This document shows positions 25,919 to 33,713 of a stretch of DNA of 64,000 bases, piece after piece. Source of the DNA: Bog-950 sp044225825 (GTDB lineage Bacteria; Bacteroidota; Bacteroidia; Chitinophagales; LD1); NCBI GenBank assembly GCA_044225825.1, contig JBGAIB010000013.1:20084-84083 (forward strand). The letters run 5' to 3'. The notes under the pieces were generated by a model. The model saw nothing but the letters and a program-made list of their open reading frames with translations. It was not told the origin of the DNA and did no database searches. Numbering within the stretch: position 1 is the stretch's first letter; each line of letters opens with the position of its first letter. Made by a program: the position numbers and the translations under genes.

Positions 25919-27997
25919 GTGCAAGTTTTCAGAATACTATTGGTAGCCTTGCTGGTTGCTGCTGCGGAAGGGTCGCTTTTTTCGCAGGGCACCAAAGGTG
26001 CTACGCTGCAAAATGTTACGCCTGCTGTAATAGGCGAGCAGTATGCCGTAGTAGTAGGGGTTAGCAAATACAAATACCTGCCGCAATTGCAGTTTGCCGA
26101 TGCCGATGCCAGGTGCTTCGCGAATTTTTTGATCAACGACGTGCACGTGGACCCCTCGCATGTTTACCCCTTTATTAACGACAGCGCCAACCTGGAGATA
26201 ATGTGGAAGCTGGATGAGCTGAAGAAACAGGTGAAAAAGGGCGACCGGGTGTATATCTATTTTTCGGGGCATGGTGATATTGAAACAGCGCAGGAATTGG
26301 GTGGTTTGTTACTGCTGTGCGAAAGCGATACAGCTAATTACTACCTGAACCCCAACGGCTATATACAGGAGAAACAATTGCGCACAGCCATTACACGTAT
26401 AACCGGTGCAGGTGCCGAGGTGGTGTTTATTGCCGATGCCTGCCATAGTGGTAAACTGAGCGGCGGTACCAAAGGCGCGGAGGACAACCTGCTGGCGCTG
26501 CGACAGGAATGGAGTAATGAAACAAAAATTTTTAGTTGTCAGGCCAATGAGCTTTCGCTGGAGGGCGCGCAGTGGGGTAAGGGCCGTGGTCTTTTTTCGT
26601 GGCATTTGGTAAATGCCCTGAAAGGTGCTGCTGATAGTACCGACACACGCGACAATAAAGTAACGCTGTACGAGCTGCAGAAATTTTTGCAGGATAATGT
26701 ACGGCGCGAAGCCAAGCCGAACAGGCAAACACCTTTTGTGGTGGGCGATCTGGAACATGTATTATGCGACATCAGCACCGGACCCGAGCTAAGTGCCCAG
26801 GATAAATTACTGGCCGCTAACTTTTCGGGTGGACCGGCAAAGGGCAATGTGGAGATGAGCAACGAGCAGCGCCTATTGAACAGTCGGTTTGAGCAGGCAG
26901 TAAAGGATCATCATTTAAGCAGTGACAAGGATGGTGCGTTGGGTTTATTACAGCAAATGAAGCAGCAGGATTTGCCTGAAGCAGTGATTGGTCAGGCAAC
27001 CCGCAACCTGGTAGCTGCTTTGCTGAAGCAATCCACCGAGTTAATTAACCCCTTACTAAGCGGAGATGCGGTAGTGAGTGATGCGGCAGAACTGAACAAT
27101 GCAGCAGCCGATATGCAGCTGGCCATGGACTTACTGGGCAGCGATCATTACCTATGGCCGGCGTTTGAATCGCGCCGCTTGTTTTTGAAAAGCGTGGCCC
27201 TTACCATGAATGAAGAAGACCTGGCAAAAAAGGAAAACCTTAACCAGGCCATACAATGGCTGGAGCAATCGGTTAAGTGGGAGCCCTATGCTTACTACTC
27301 GTATTTTCAATTAGGCGTTTGCTATTACTATAAGAAGCTATCGGATAAATCGATTGAGTACTTCAATAAATACAAAAGCTACCTGCCCAAAGACCCCGAT
27401 ACATATAATAATATAGGCCTGGCTTATTTCCGCATGGGCGATTTGGCGAACGCGGTAAAATATATCGGTCAGGCAGTGGGTATTGATTCTACGCGTCCGG
27501 CCTATTTCTTTAATATGGGCAACATCATGTGCAATGCCGGCGATTTTGTACGCGGCATTTATGCCTACAACAAAGCACTGAAGCTGAAACCGGATGATGT
27601 GAATGTGCTGTTTAACCTGGCTAATGCCTATAACTACGCCAAGCAAAACGATTCGGCTTATAAGTATTATAACCTGGTGTTAAAGCAGGAGCCTAATGAT
27701 GCGCGCACCTGGCAGTATTTGGGAAATACGCAACGCAAAATGAACAAGCCGGATGAAGCGCTGGCCAGTTATACCAAGTCCGTTAAGCTTGGCAATACGG
27801 CTTTCCGTGTGTTTTATAATATGGCTTGTTTGCTATCGGTTAAAAACGACAAGGACAACGCGCTCGATTTTCTGGAGGAAGCGCTGAAGCGAGGTATGAA
27901 TGATTTTGTATTGGAGATTTACCGCGAACCCGACTTAAACAACATCCGTGGTACGGCGCGTTATACAGCGCTGATGAAGAAGTATGCCTCGAAGTAG
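25919..27997 (+). CDS. Secreted caspase-family (C14/metacaspase-like) protease with TPR repeats
   Basis: This 692-residue protein has a signal peptide (residues 1-22, start GTG 25919, the only sensible start). A caspase-fold domain spans about 40-285: YAVVVGVSKYKYLP, the catalytic His118 in YFSGHGD and Cys175 in IADACHSGKL, so the dyad is intact. The C-terminal half (about 430-690) is a TPR solenoid (ESVKWEPYAYYSYFQLGVCYY, YNNIGLAYFRMGDLANAV and later units). Bacterial caspase homologues cleave after Arg/Lys or Asp and may act in signalling, programmed death or protein processing; export suggests a periplasmic or outer role. It starts 46 bp after the metal ATPase, with no clear functional link. 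Confidence 0.88.
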   Translation: MQVFRILLVALLVAAAEGSLFSQGTKGATLQNVTPAVIGEQYAVVVGVSKYKYLPQLQFADADARCFANFLINDVHVDPSHVYPFINDSANLEIMWKLDELKKQVKKGDRVYIYFSGHGDIETAQELGGLLLLCESDTANYYLNPNGYIQEKQLRTAITRITGAGAEVVFIADACHSGKLSGGTKGAEDNLLALRQEWSNETKIFSCQANELSLEGAQWGKGRGLFSWHLVNALKGAADSTDTRDNKVTLYELQKFLQDNVRREAKPNRQTPFVVGDLEHVLCDISTGPELSAQDKLLAANFSGGPAKGNVEMSNEQRLLNSRFEQAVKDHHLSSDKDGALGLLQQMKQQDLPEAVIGQATRNLVAALLKQSTELINPLLSGDAVVSDAAELNNAAADMQLAMDLLGSDHYLWPAFESRRLFLKSVALTMNEEDLAKKENLNQAIQWLEQSVKWEPYAYYSYFQLGVCYYYKKLSDKSIEYFNKYKSYLPKDPDTYNNIGLAYFRMGDLANAVKYIGQAVGIDSTRPAYFFNMGNIMCNAGDFVRGIYAYNKALKLKPDDVNVLFNLANAYNYAKQNDSAYKYYNLVLKQEPNDARTWQYLGNTQRKMNKPDEALASYTKSVKLGNTAFRVFYNMACLLSVKNDKDNALDFLEEALKRGMNDFVLEIYREPDLNNIRGTARYTALMKKYASK

Positions 27998-28159
27998 CGC
28001 TATACCGGGAGCGGGTAGCCGTGGATTTATCAGCACATGTAGCACATAACTTTGTGGTTGGCGGGAAGCGCAACCACCGGGGGCCATCAATTTACCCCGC
28101 TCTTTTTTAACGCGGAACTTCTTTCATCCGCCTTTGGCGGAATGTGCAACTTTAAATTA

Positions 28160-28564
28160 TCAGCTAACAGGATTGAGGGCAATGCTGAAGATCTTGTATT
28201 GGCTCATGTCGCGCCCGTAGTAGAATTTATCGAGGGCTTCGTACATGTTTTGTGCACGGAAGTAGGAGGTGTGCAATTTGTTCTCACCGATTTTAACCCA
28301 CTGGATGGTCATGCTGCTTTCGTTGTGGTAATACTGGTCGATGTAATCCAGCATTTTTTTAAGCGCATCAATTTTATCGGTACCGGTGGTGGTATGAAAT
28401 AGAAAAGACTGCTCGTGTTTAGGGTTTACGGTAACAAGGTCCAGGCGAACGGTTTCGTTGCGCTGCTTATAATTAAAGATAAGGTTCTGCTGATCGAGCC
28501 CCAGGCGGCTAACGATATCGCGCTGATACCGGGCAATTTCAACATTTTGATCCTGACGTGTCAT
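28160..28564 (-). CDS. Conserved-looking cytoplasmic protein, unknown function
   Basis: This 134-residue acidic/basic mixed protein has no signal peptide or membrane segment. The pattern is a helical N terminus (ARYQRDIVSRLGL), a beta-rich centre (LIFNYKQRNETVRLDLVTVNPKHEQSFLFHTTTG), a helix (KIDALKKMLDYIDQYY) and a final beta/alpha part containing many Tyr. I do not recognise the family. An exact TATATTTG -7 box lies 5 bp upstream of the ATG, and the clpP terminator lies just beyond it. That supports an independent, short-leader gene. Confidence 0.7.
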   Translation of the reverse strand: MTRQDQNVEIARYQRDIVSRLGLDQQNLIFNYKQRNETVRLDLVTVNPKHEQSFLFHTTTGTDKIDALKKMLDYIDQYYHNESSMTIQWVKIGENKLHTSYFRAQNMYEALDKFYYGRDMSQYKIFSIALNPVS

Positions 28565-28569
28565 ACAAA

Positions 28570-28577
28570 CAAATATA
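28570..28577 (-). promoter_or_regulatory. Candidate -7 promoter element of the 134-residue gene
   Basis: The minus-strand TATATTTG is an exact TAnnTTTG match 5 bp before the ATG at 28564. It lies between the clpP terminator hairpin and the start codon, so a separate promoter is expected here. Confidence 0.45.
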
Positions 28578-28585
28578 GCTAACTA

Positions 28586-28617
28586 ATAAAAGCGGCCCGT
28601 TTTAACAACCGGGCCGC
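28586..28617 (-). terminator. Rho-independent terminator of clpP
   Basis: The 8-bp perfect stem GCGGCCCG / CGGGCCGC (28592-28599 with 28610-28617) has a 10-nt loop. On the minus strand it is followed by TTTTATT. It lies 16 bp past the clpP stop codon. Confidence 0.8.
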
Positions 28618-28632
28618 CGCTAAAGTTCAGGC

Positions 28633-29247
28633 TTAGATTAATTTTTCTGCAATGCCGTCAACGATACCGTATTTAACGGCCTCTTCGGCATTCATCCAGT
28701 AATCGCGGTCAAAGTCCTTCATTACCTGTTCGTAGGTTTTGCCGCAGTTTTCGGCAAGAATCTTGGCACTTTCCTGCTTGGTTTTGAGTATCTGTTGCGC
28801 GGTGATTTCGATATCGGTTGCTTGTCCGTACATGCCGCCCAGCGATGGCTGGTGGATCATCACACGGCCATGAGGCCACATCAGGCGTTTGCCTTTAACA
28901 CCACCACTTAATAAAATAGAACCCATAGAGGCTGCAAGGCCCATACAAATAGTATGCACCGGCGAAGAGATCATTTTCATGGTATCGTATATAACCATAC
29001 CGCTGGTAACTACACCACCGGGGCTGTTTATATAGAAGTAGATATCCTTACCGGGGTCGGTAGCTTCGAGGAACAACAGGCGGTTTACCACGCGCTCGGC
29101 CGATTCATCGAACACAGGTCCCCATAAAAACACCCGGCGCTGTTCCAGGAATTTGTTGTCGAATTTCATGCCACCGGCAAATTTTTCGATCAATTCGTCT
29201 GATTTGCCCGGTTTTTCCGGCTCTTCCATTCTTGTATTCATTTTCAT
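28633..29247 (-). CDS. clpP: ATP-dependent Clp protease proteolytic subunit
   Basis: ClpP is the barrel-forming serine peptidase of ClpXP/ClpAP. The 204 residues show INSPGGVVTSGMVIYDTM, the nucleophile Ser in MGLAASMGSILL, the catalytic His in MIHQPSLGG and Asp in DFDRDYWMNAEEAVKYGIVD, so the triad is complete. The N terminus is slightly long and charged (MNTRMEEPEKPGKSDELIEKFAGG). Starts at 29247 and 29241 are both possible. clpX and trigger factor, its frequent neighbours, are not adjacent. A strong terminator follows. Confidence 0.96.
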   Translation of the reverse strand: MKMNTRMEEPEKPGKSDELIEKFAGGMKFDNKFLEQRRVFLWGPVFDESAERVVNRLLFLEATDPGKDIYFYINSPGGVVTSGMVIYDTMKMISSPVHTICMGLAASMGSILLSGGVKGKRLMWPHGRVMIHQPSLGGMYGQATDIEITAQQILKTKQESAKILAENCGKTYEQVMKDFDRDYWMNAEEAVKYGIVDGIAEKLI

Positions 29248-29625
29248 CTTATCCTTTTCGTTTTGATATTGACGCGGGTAAAAATAGAATATTTTAAATG
29301 CGGAGTTATGCAGGCGTGGCGGTTGGCTTACAGGCTATTAACAGCCCGGGTGTAAGGCAGGGTGCAGCCGGAAGTTTTACCAGAACATTTAAGCGGTTTT
29401 ACCGTTTCCTATGATAAAAAAGGGCGTTTGCGCTATAGCTGTTAAGAAACCAGAACAAGCCGGCGGGCGGTACTTTCGGGAGGTTGAACGCAGCAGGATG
29501 CCAAAGTGCTGATTATTATATTTTTATATTGACCTATTTATTGCACTAAGTCCCCCGGAACTGTTAAAAGTCATTTATCATTGCGTGGGTCATTTTATAT
29601 TTTTAGAGCATTAAACTACCCCTAA
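29248..29625. other. 378-bp intergenic region between divergent clpP and the sigma factor gene
   Basis: No gene or RNA is recognised. The divergent promoters of clpP and the ECF sigma gene must lie here. A TATTTTTA-like box on the minus strand about 35 bp before clpP and a TACTTTCG at 29471-29478 on the plus strand are the only -7 like words I noticed; neither has a convincing -33 partner. Confidence 0.4.
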
Positions 29626-30219
29626 GTGGCCAGAGAAAACCTTACAGGCGTTTCTGACGAAGAACTGGTGCACAGGTATCGCAACTCGTACGATACCCTG
29701 TATATAGGGGAGTTGTACCAACGCTATACGCACCTGGTGTTTGGTGTATGCATGAAGTATTTCAAAAATGAGATGGAAAGCGAAGACGCGACCATGCAGA
29801 TTTTTGAAAAATTAATTAACGATTTAAAAAAACATCATATAACTGCGTTTAAACCCTGGCTGCATACCGTAGTTAAAAACCATTGTATGATGCACTTCCG
29901 TAAGGAGAGTACAGAGGCCAAGCGGAAGAATGAATTAAAATTAGATACGGGTAATGTTGTGGAAAACCCGGAGGATGCACATCTACAGGAAGCACAGGAC
30001 AAAGAGTTTGTGCTGCAATACCTGAAAGATGGCATTGATGAATTAAAAGAAGAGCAGCGAACCTGCGTAGAGTTGTTTTATCTCAAAGAGTGTAGTTACA
30101 ATGAGATTTCGACGATAACGGGTTATTCGCTGAATGAAGTGAAGAGCTATATACAAAACGGAAAACGAAACCTGAAGAATTATATAACCGCCAGAAATGA
30201 GCAACCCAAAAACCAATAA
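29626..30219 (+). CDS. ECF-type RNA polymerase sigma factor
   Basis: This 197-residue sigma-70-family factor has region 2 as YQRYTHLVFGVCMKYFKN...EDATMQIFEKLINDL and FKPWLHTVVKNHCMMHFRK (region 2.4), and region 4 as LKEEQRTCVELFYLKECSYNEISTITGYSLNEVKSYIQNGKRNLKN (helix-turn-helix). It starts with GTG 29626. Its last 23 bp overlap the downstream membrane protein gene, the usual sigma/anti-sigma arrangement. The regulon is unknown. The signal is presumably sensed in the envelope by the partner. Confidence 0.92.
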   Translation: MARENLTGVSDEELVHRYRNSYDTLYIGELYQRYTHLVFGVCMKYFKNEMESEDATMQIFEKLINDLKKHHITAFKPWLHTVVKNHCMMHFRKESTEAKRKNELKLDTGNVVENPEDAHLQEAQDKEFVLQYLKDGIDELKEEQRTCVELFYLKECSYNEISTITGYSLNEVKSYIQNGKRNLKNYITARNEQPKNQ

Positions 30220-31441
30220 GGAACTCCTGGACGAGGGCGTTATCAGCGAGGCAGCGATGCTGGCTTACCTGCATAATACCCTTAGTGCCGACGAAAAGCA
30301 GCAATTCGAGAAATTGCTGGCGGGGGATCCTTTTGCCCAGGATGCACTGGAAGGTTTACAGGCTGCACAAAATGCGCAGGCAGCTACCGCTTCCATCGCA
30401 CGGGTTAAATCTAAAGTGCGTGAGCGCACCGGTGCCGGCGAAGTAAAGGTGGTGAAATTGCACTGGACCAATTATGCCTGGGCCGCGGCCATCTTCGCCA
30501 TCCTGATTGGAATTGGCTTTTTAATGGTTGGTTACATGGGCAAAAAGGCCGATGGTATTGCCATGAATAATACCTCGGGGAGTAAGGGCGCTGATAGTCA
30601 AACCCAGCTTTTTGAAAGCGCTGATAAAAACCAGCCTGCAGCTATCGAAACGGTTACCGGCGCTACAGATAGCGGCACCTTTACGTTACATGTAAATGAA
30701 CCGCTTGCAGATAAAAATATTGAAAGCAAACCATTGGGCGGCAGTGCTGTTGCCGAAAACGAAGTGAAGGAGGATTTGAAATTTGCCGCACCTGTAGCCA
30801 ATGCCGAGAAACAATTGCAACAACAGACCGAGCAGAAAAATAATGGCTTTGTTAACACATCGCCGGCGGCGGGTATGAACTCCACCATTACCGCTAACAA
30901 CGGATTAGGCGCAGCACCGGCCGGCAAAAAGTCGGAAACCCCGGCATTTAAACCTGCAGGCAATGTGAATGACGAAGCCGATGACCTGGAACGCCGCAAG
31001 GATAAAGAAGTTAAAGCCCCGGCGCGCGGCGATGAGGAGAAAACCTTGGAAGAAGTGGTTGTGGCTTCAAACCGCAAGGAAAAGGCAAAAGAAACGGGTA
31101 CCTCTATTGAGGATGCACGAAATAGTTTTAACAGCGGTGATTACAAAAAAGCCGGCGACCAGTTTGATGTGGTGCTGAAGAACGAACCGGGCAATCCGGA
31201 TGCCCTGTATTTTGGCGGTATCAGCGATTACATCAATGGCAAAACCAACAAGAGCGAAAAGAACTTCGATAAACTGCTACAGGATGGTAAACGCTACCAG
31301 GAAGGCAGCAAGTGGTATAAGGCCAATATTTTGCTGAAAAAGGGCAAAAAAGAAGAAGCCAGGAAACTGCTGAACGAGTTGGCTAACAGCACAGGTTCGT
31401 ATAAAGAACGGGCCGTACAAAAGCTGGAAGAAGTAAAGTAA
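30197..31441 (+). CDS. Membrane anti-sigma-factor-like protein with periplasmic TPR domain
   Basis: Of 414 residues, about 1-90 are cytoplasmic, with the short helical pattern MLAYLHNTLSADEKQQFEKLLAGDP found in anti-sigma N termini. One membrane helix lies at about 92-114 (YAWAAAIFAILIGIGFLMVG). A long Ala/Asn/Glu-rich disordered segment (115-300) follows, then a C-terminal TPR-like part (ARNSFNSGDYKKAGDQFDVVLKNEPGNPDALYFGG). No zinc-binding HxxxCxxC of classical ZAS anti-sigmas is present. The overlap with the ECF sigma gene supports the role, which remains an inference; the TPR part would be the periplasmic sensor. Confidence 0.75.
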   Translation: MSNPKTNKELLDEGVISEAAMLAYLHNTLSADEKQQFEKLLAGDPFAQDALEGLQAAQNAQAATASIARVKSKVRERTGAGEVKVVKLHWTNYAWAAAIFAILIGIGFLMVGYMGKKADGIAMNNTSGSKGADSQTQLFESADKNQPAAIETVTGATDSGTFTLHVNEPLADKNIESKPLGGSAVAENEVKEDLKFAAPVANAEKQLQQQTEQKNNGFVNTSPAAGMNSTITANNGLGAAPAGKKSETPAFKPAGNVNDEADDLERRKDKEVKAPARGDEEKTLEEVVVASNRKEKAKETGTSIEDARNSFNSGDYKKAGDQFDVVLKNEPGNPDALYFGGISDYINGKTNKSEKNFDKLLQDGKRYQEGSKWYKANILLKKGKKEEARKLLNELANSTGSYKERAVQKLEEVK

Positions 31442-31560
31442 AATTCCATTAGACACTTAACGCCCCGGTGTTACTAGCTTGCGCAGGTAATCTTTCATTT
31501 CCTACGGCACTATTCCGTATTTCGAGTTTGTATTAGTGTACCTACTAAGTTGTAAGAACC

Positions 31561-32868
31561 ATGGCAAACTCATTTGAAGTAACAGGCGGTAAAAAATTAA
31601 AAGGCGAAATAGAACCACAGGGAGCTAAAAACGAAGCCCTGCAGATACTGTGTGCCGTATTGCTAACCCCCGAAAAAGTTACCATCAGCAACATACCCGC
31701 TATACGCGATGTACTGGCGCTTATTGATATTTTAAAAGACCTGGGTGTGAAGGTGGAGAAGAAGAGCGAGGATACGTATGTGTTCCAGGCCGACTCCATT
31801 AACCTGGATTACCTGAAAAGCGATACGTATAAAAAGAAGGGCGCTGCCCTGCGTGGTTCTATTATGATAATGGGACCACTGCTAACGCGCTTTAAGAAGG
31901 CGTATCTGCCAAAGCCGGGCGGAGATAAAATTGGCCGCCGCCGTTTGGATACACACTTTTTAGGTTTTGAAAAACTGGGTGCTAAGTTTAACTACGACAG
32001 CAACGAAACGTTTTACAGTGTAGAAGCCAGCAACCTGCGCGGCACCTATATTTTGCTGGACGAACCTTCGGTTACCGGTACTGCTAATATTGTAATGACG
32101 GCTGTTATGGCCAAAGGCACCACTACTATCTTTAATGCTGCCTGCGAACCGTATCTGCAACAGCTGTGTGCTATGCTTAACCGCATGGGCGCTAATATTA
32201 GCGGTGTGGGCTCGAACCTGTTGCAAATACAGGGTGTAGAACAATTGGGCGGCACCGAACACCGCATGCTGCCGGATATGATTGAGATAGGTTCGTTTAT
32301 AGGTATGGCCGCGATGACCCAAAGCGAACTAACGATCAAGAACTGCCGCATTGATATGCTGGGCAATATTCTGCCCGTATTTGAAAAGCTGGGCATTCAA
32401 ATGGAATACCGCGGCGATGACATTTACGTGCCGGCACAAGAGCGGTACGAGATACAGCGCTTTATAGATGGCTCGATACTAACGGTGGCCGACGGCCCCT
32501 GGCCTTTGTTTACGCCCGATCTGCTTTCCATTGTATTGGTAACAGCAACACAGGCAGGCGGTAGTGTGCTGGTGCATCAAAAAATGTTTGAAAGCCGTTT
32601 GTTCTTTGTAGATAAGCTGATTGATATGGGTGCCCAGATTATTTTGTGCGACCCGCACCGGGCTACAGTAATTGGTATTAACAGGCAGTATAAGCTGCGC
32701 GGCATTACCATGAGTTCGCCGGATATACGTGCCGGTGTGTCACTGCTGATTGCGGCTATGAGTGCAGAGGGCAAATCAACGATCCACAACATCGACCAGA
32801 TAGACCGGGGCTACCAGCGCATTGACGAGCGCTTAAACGCCCTGGGTGCCGAAATCAAACGTGTGTAA
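31561..32868 (+). CDS. murA: UDP-N-acetylglucosamine 1-carboxyvinyltransferase (MurA), Asp-type active site
   Basis: MurA catalyses the first committed step of peptidoglycan synthesis, transferring enolpyruvate from PEP to UDP-GlcNAc. At 435 residues it has the expected length and EPSP-synthase-like fold: GGKKLKGEIEPQGAKNEALQI with the catalytic Lys/Asn, then LRGSIMIMGPLLTRF, LLDEPSVTGTANIVM and SPDIRAGVSLLIAA. In the loop that carries the fosfomycin-reactive Cys in Escherichia coli (Cys115), the sequence is PKPGGDKIGRR, so Asp122 replaces Cys. Known Asp-type MurA enzymes (for example mycobacterial) are active and fosfomycin-resistant. It abuts the convergent hydrolase gene without a gap. Confidence 0.95.
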   Translation: MANSFEVTGGKKLKGEIEPQGAKNEALQILCAVLLTPEKVTISNIPAIRDVLALIDILKDLGVKVEKKSEDTYVFQADSINLDYLKSDTYKKKGAALRGSIMIMGPLLTRFKKAYLPKPGGDKIGRRRLDTHFLGFEKLGAKFNYDSNETFYSVEASNLRGTYILLDEPSVTGTANIVMTAVMAKGTTTIFNAACEPYLQQLCAMLNRMGANISGVGSNLLQIQGVEQLGGTEHRMLPDMIEIGSFIGMAAMTQSELTIKNCRIDMLGNILPVFEKLGIQMEYRGDDIYVPAQERYEIQRFIDGSILTVADGPWPLFTPDLLSIVLVTATQAGGSVLVHQKMFESRLFFVDKLIDMGAQIILCDPHRATVIGINRQYKLRGITMSSPDIRAGVSLLIAAMSAEGKSTIHNIDQIDRGYQRIDERLNALGAEIKRV

Positions 32869-33672
32869 TTACTTCAAGCGGTTCAGGTAGTCCTTTATAA
32901 TGCCAATAGTTTCGGTCTTGCGCTCAAACACGCTCATGTGTTTGGCATTGCTGAAAATATGGATATCGGCCACGGTTGGCAGCGGCGCTTGCTTTAAGGT
33001 ATTGGCGATTGGAGCGGCGGCATCTTCCTTGCCCTGCACAAACAATACAGGAACCTTTAATTTCTTCAACACCTCATCCTTTGTTTCGCGTTCCATCATG
33101 GCGGCAGTAGCCTGCATCAGCGCTTCGGCCGAATAGCTCCGTGCCTTTTTAATAAGGTTGTTTACCAGGGTTTTGTTTTTCTTTAAAAAGCTTTGGTGAA
33201 ACAGGCTATAGTATAGTTCGCTTACAAAAACTTTAGTACCGTATTTTTTAATGTGCTCTATGGATTTACGGCGACCTTCTTTTTTCTCCGGAGTATCGGC
33301 ATAGCAATGCGAGTTTAGGAGTCCGAAACCGGTTAAAAGTTCCGGGTGTTTTTCGGCCAGGTGCAGGGCTACATAACCACCCATGGAGTGCCCCAGCAAT
33401 ACAAACTTTTTAGCCTTGGCTTTTTTGGCCACGGCCAGCACAAAATCTACATAAAGTTCCATGCTTAATTTGCTGCCGTCGGCGGGTAAAGCGCTTTTAC
33501 CAAATCCCGGAAGATCGGGCACAATAATCCGGTGCGTTTTTTTGAGGGCTTTAACAACTTCGTTCCACATACTACCTTCCTCTACAAAACCGTGGAGCAG
33601 CAGTATATTTTTACCTTTACCTTCTTCCCGGTAGTAACATGCAGCGCCCTTAAATGTTAGTGTGTTAAGCAT
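32869..33672 (-). CDS. Alpha/beta-hydrolase fold protein
   Basis: This 267-residue hydrolase has the oxyanion-hole block LLLHGFVEEGSMW, the nucleophile elbow VLLGHSMGGYVAL (Ser), an acid in VLFVQGKEDAAAP and the catalytic His in IFSNAKHMSVFE. The cap region (about 120-190) is helical and Lys-rich. There is no signal peptide. The family contains esterases, haloperoxidase-like and C-C hydrolases; the substrate cannot be named. It is monocistronic, tail to tail with murA and divergent from the large amidohydrolase gene. Confidence 0.85.
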   Translation of the reverse strand: MLNTLTFKGAACYYREEGKGKNILLLHGFVEEGSMWNEVVKALKKTHRIIVPDLPGFGKSALPADGSKLSMELYVDFVLAVAKKAKAKKFVLLGHSMGGYVALHLAEKHPELLTGFGLLNSHCYADTPEKKEGRRKSIEHIKKYGTKVFVSELYYSLFHQSFLKKNKTLVNNLIKKARSYSAEALMQATAAMMERETKDEVLKKLKVPVLFVQGKEDAAAPIANTLKQAPLPTVADIHIFSNAKHMSVFERKTETIGIIKDYLNRLK

Positions 33673-33686
33673 GCTCTAAATTATTC

Positions 33687-33694
33687 TATTTTCG
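33687..33694 (+). promoter_or_regulatory. Candidate -7 box (TATTTTCG) of the large amidohydrolase gene
   Basis: TATTTTCG ends 19 bp before the ATG at 33714. It is the same octamer found before uvrD and trmB, one base from the Bacteroidota consensus. Confidence 0.3.
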
Positions 33695-33713
33695 AGGCTT
33701 CAAAATTTTACCG

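Noticed and set aside
25919..27997. Caspase gene as part of a defence island (for example gasdermin or type III CRISPR-caspase)
   Set aside because: The protein has a signal peptide, and neighbours are a metal ATPase, clpP and unknown genes; no nuclease, sensor, gasdermin or cas gene is adjacent.
31048..31080. EEVVVASNRKE resembling a TonB-dependent receptor plug in the anti-sigma-like protein
   Set aside because: It is an isolated short match in a disordered, low-complexity segment with no beta-barrel following.
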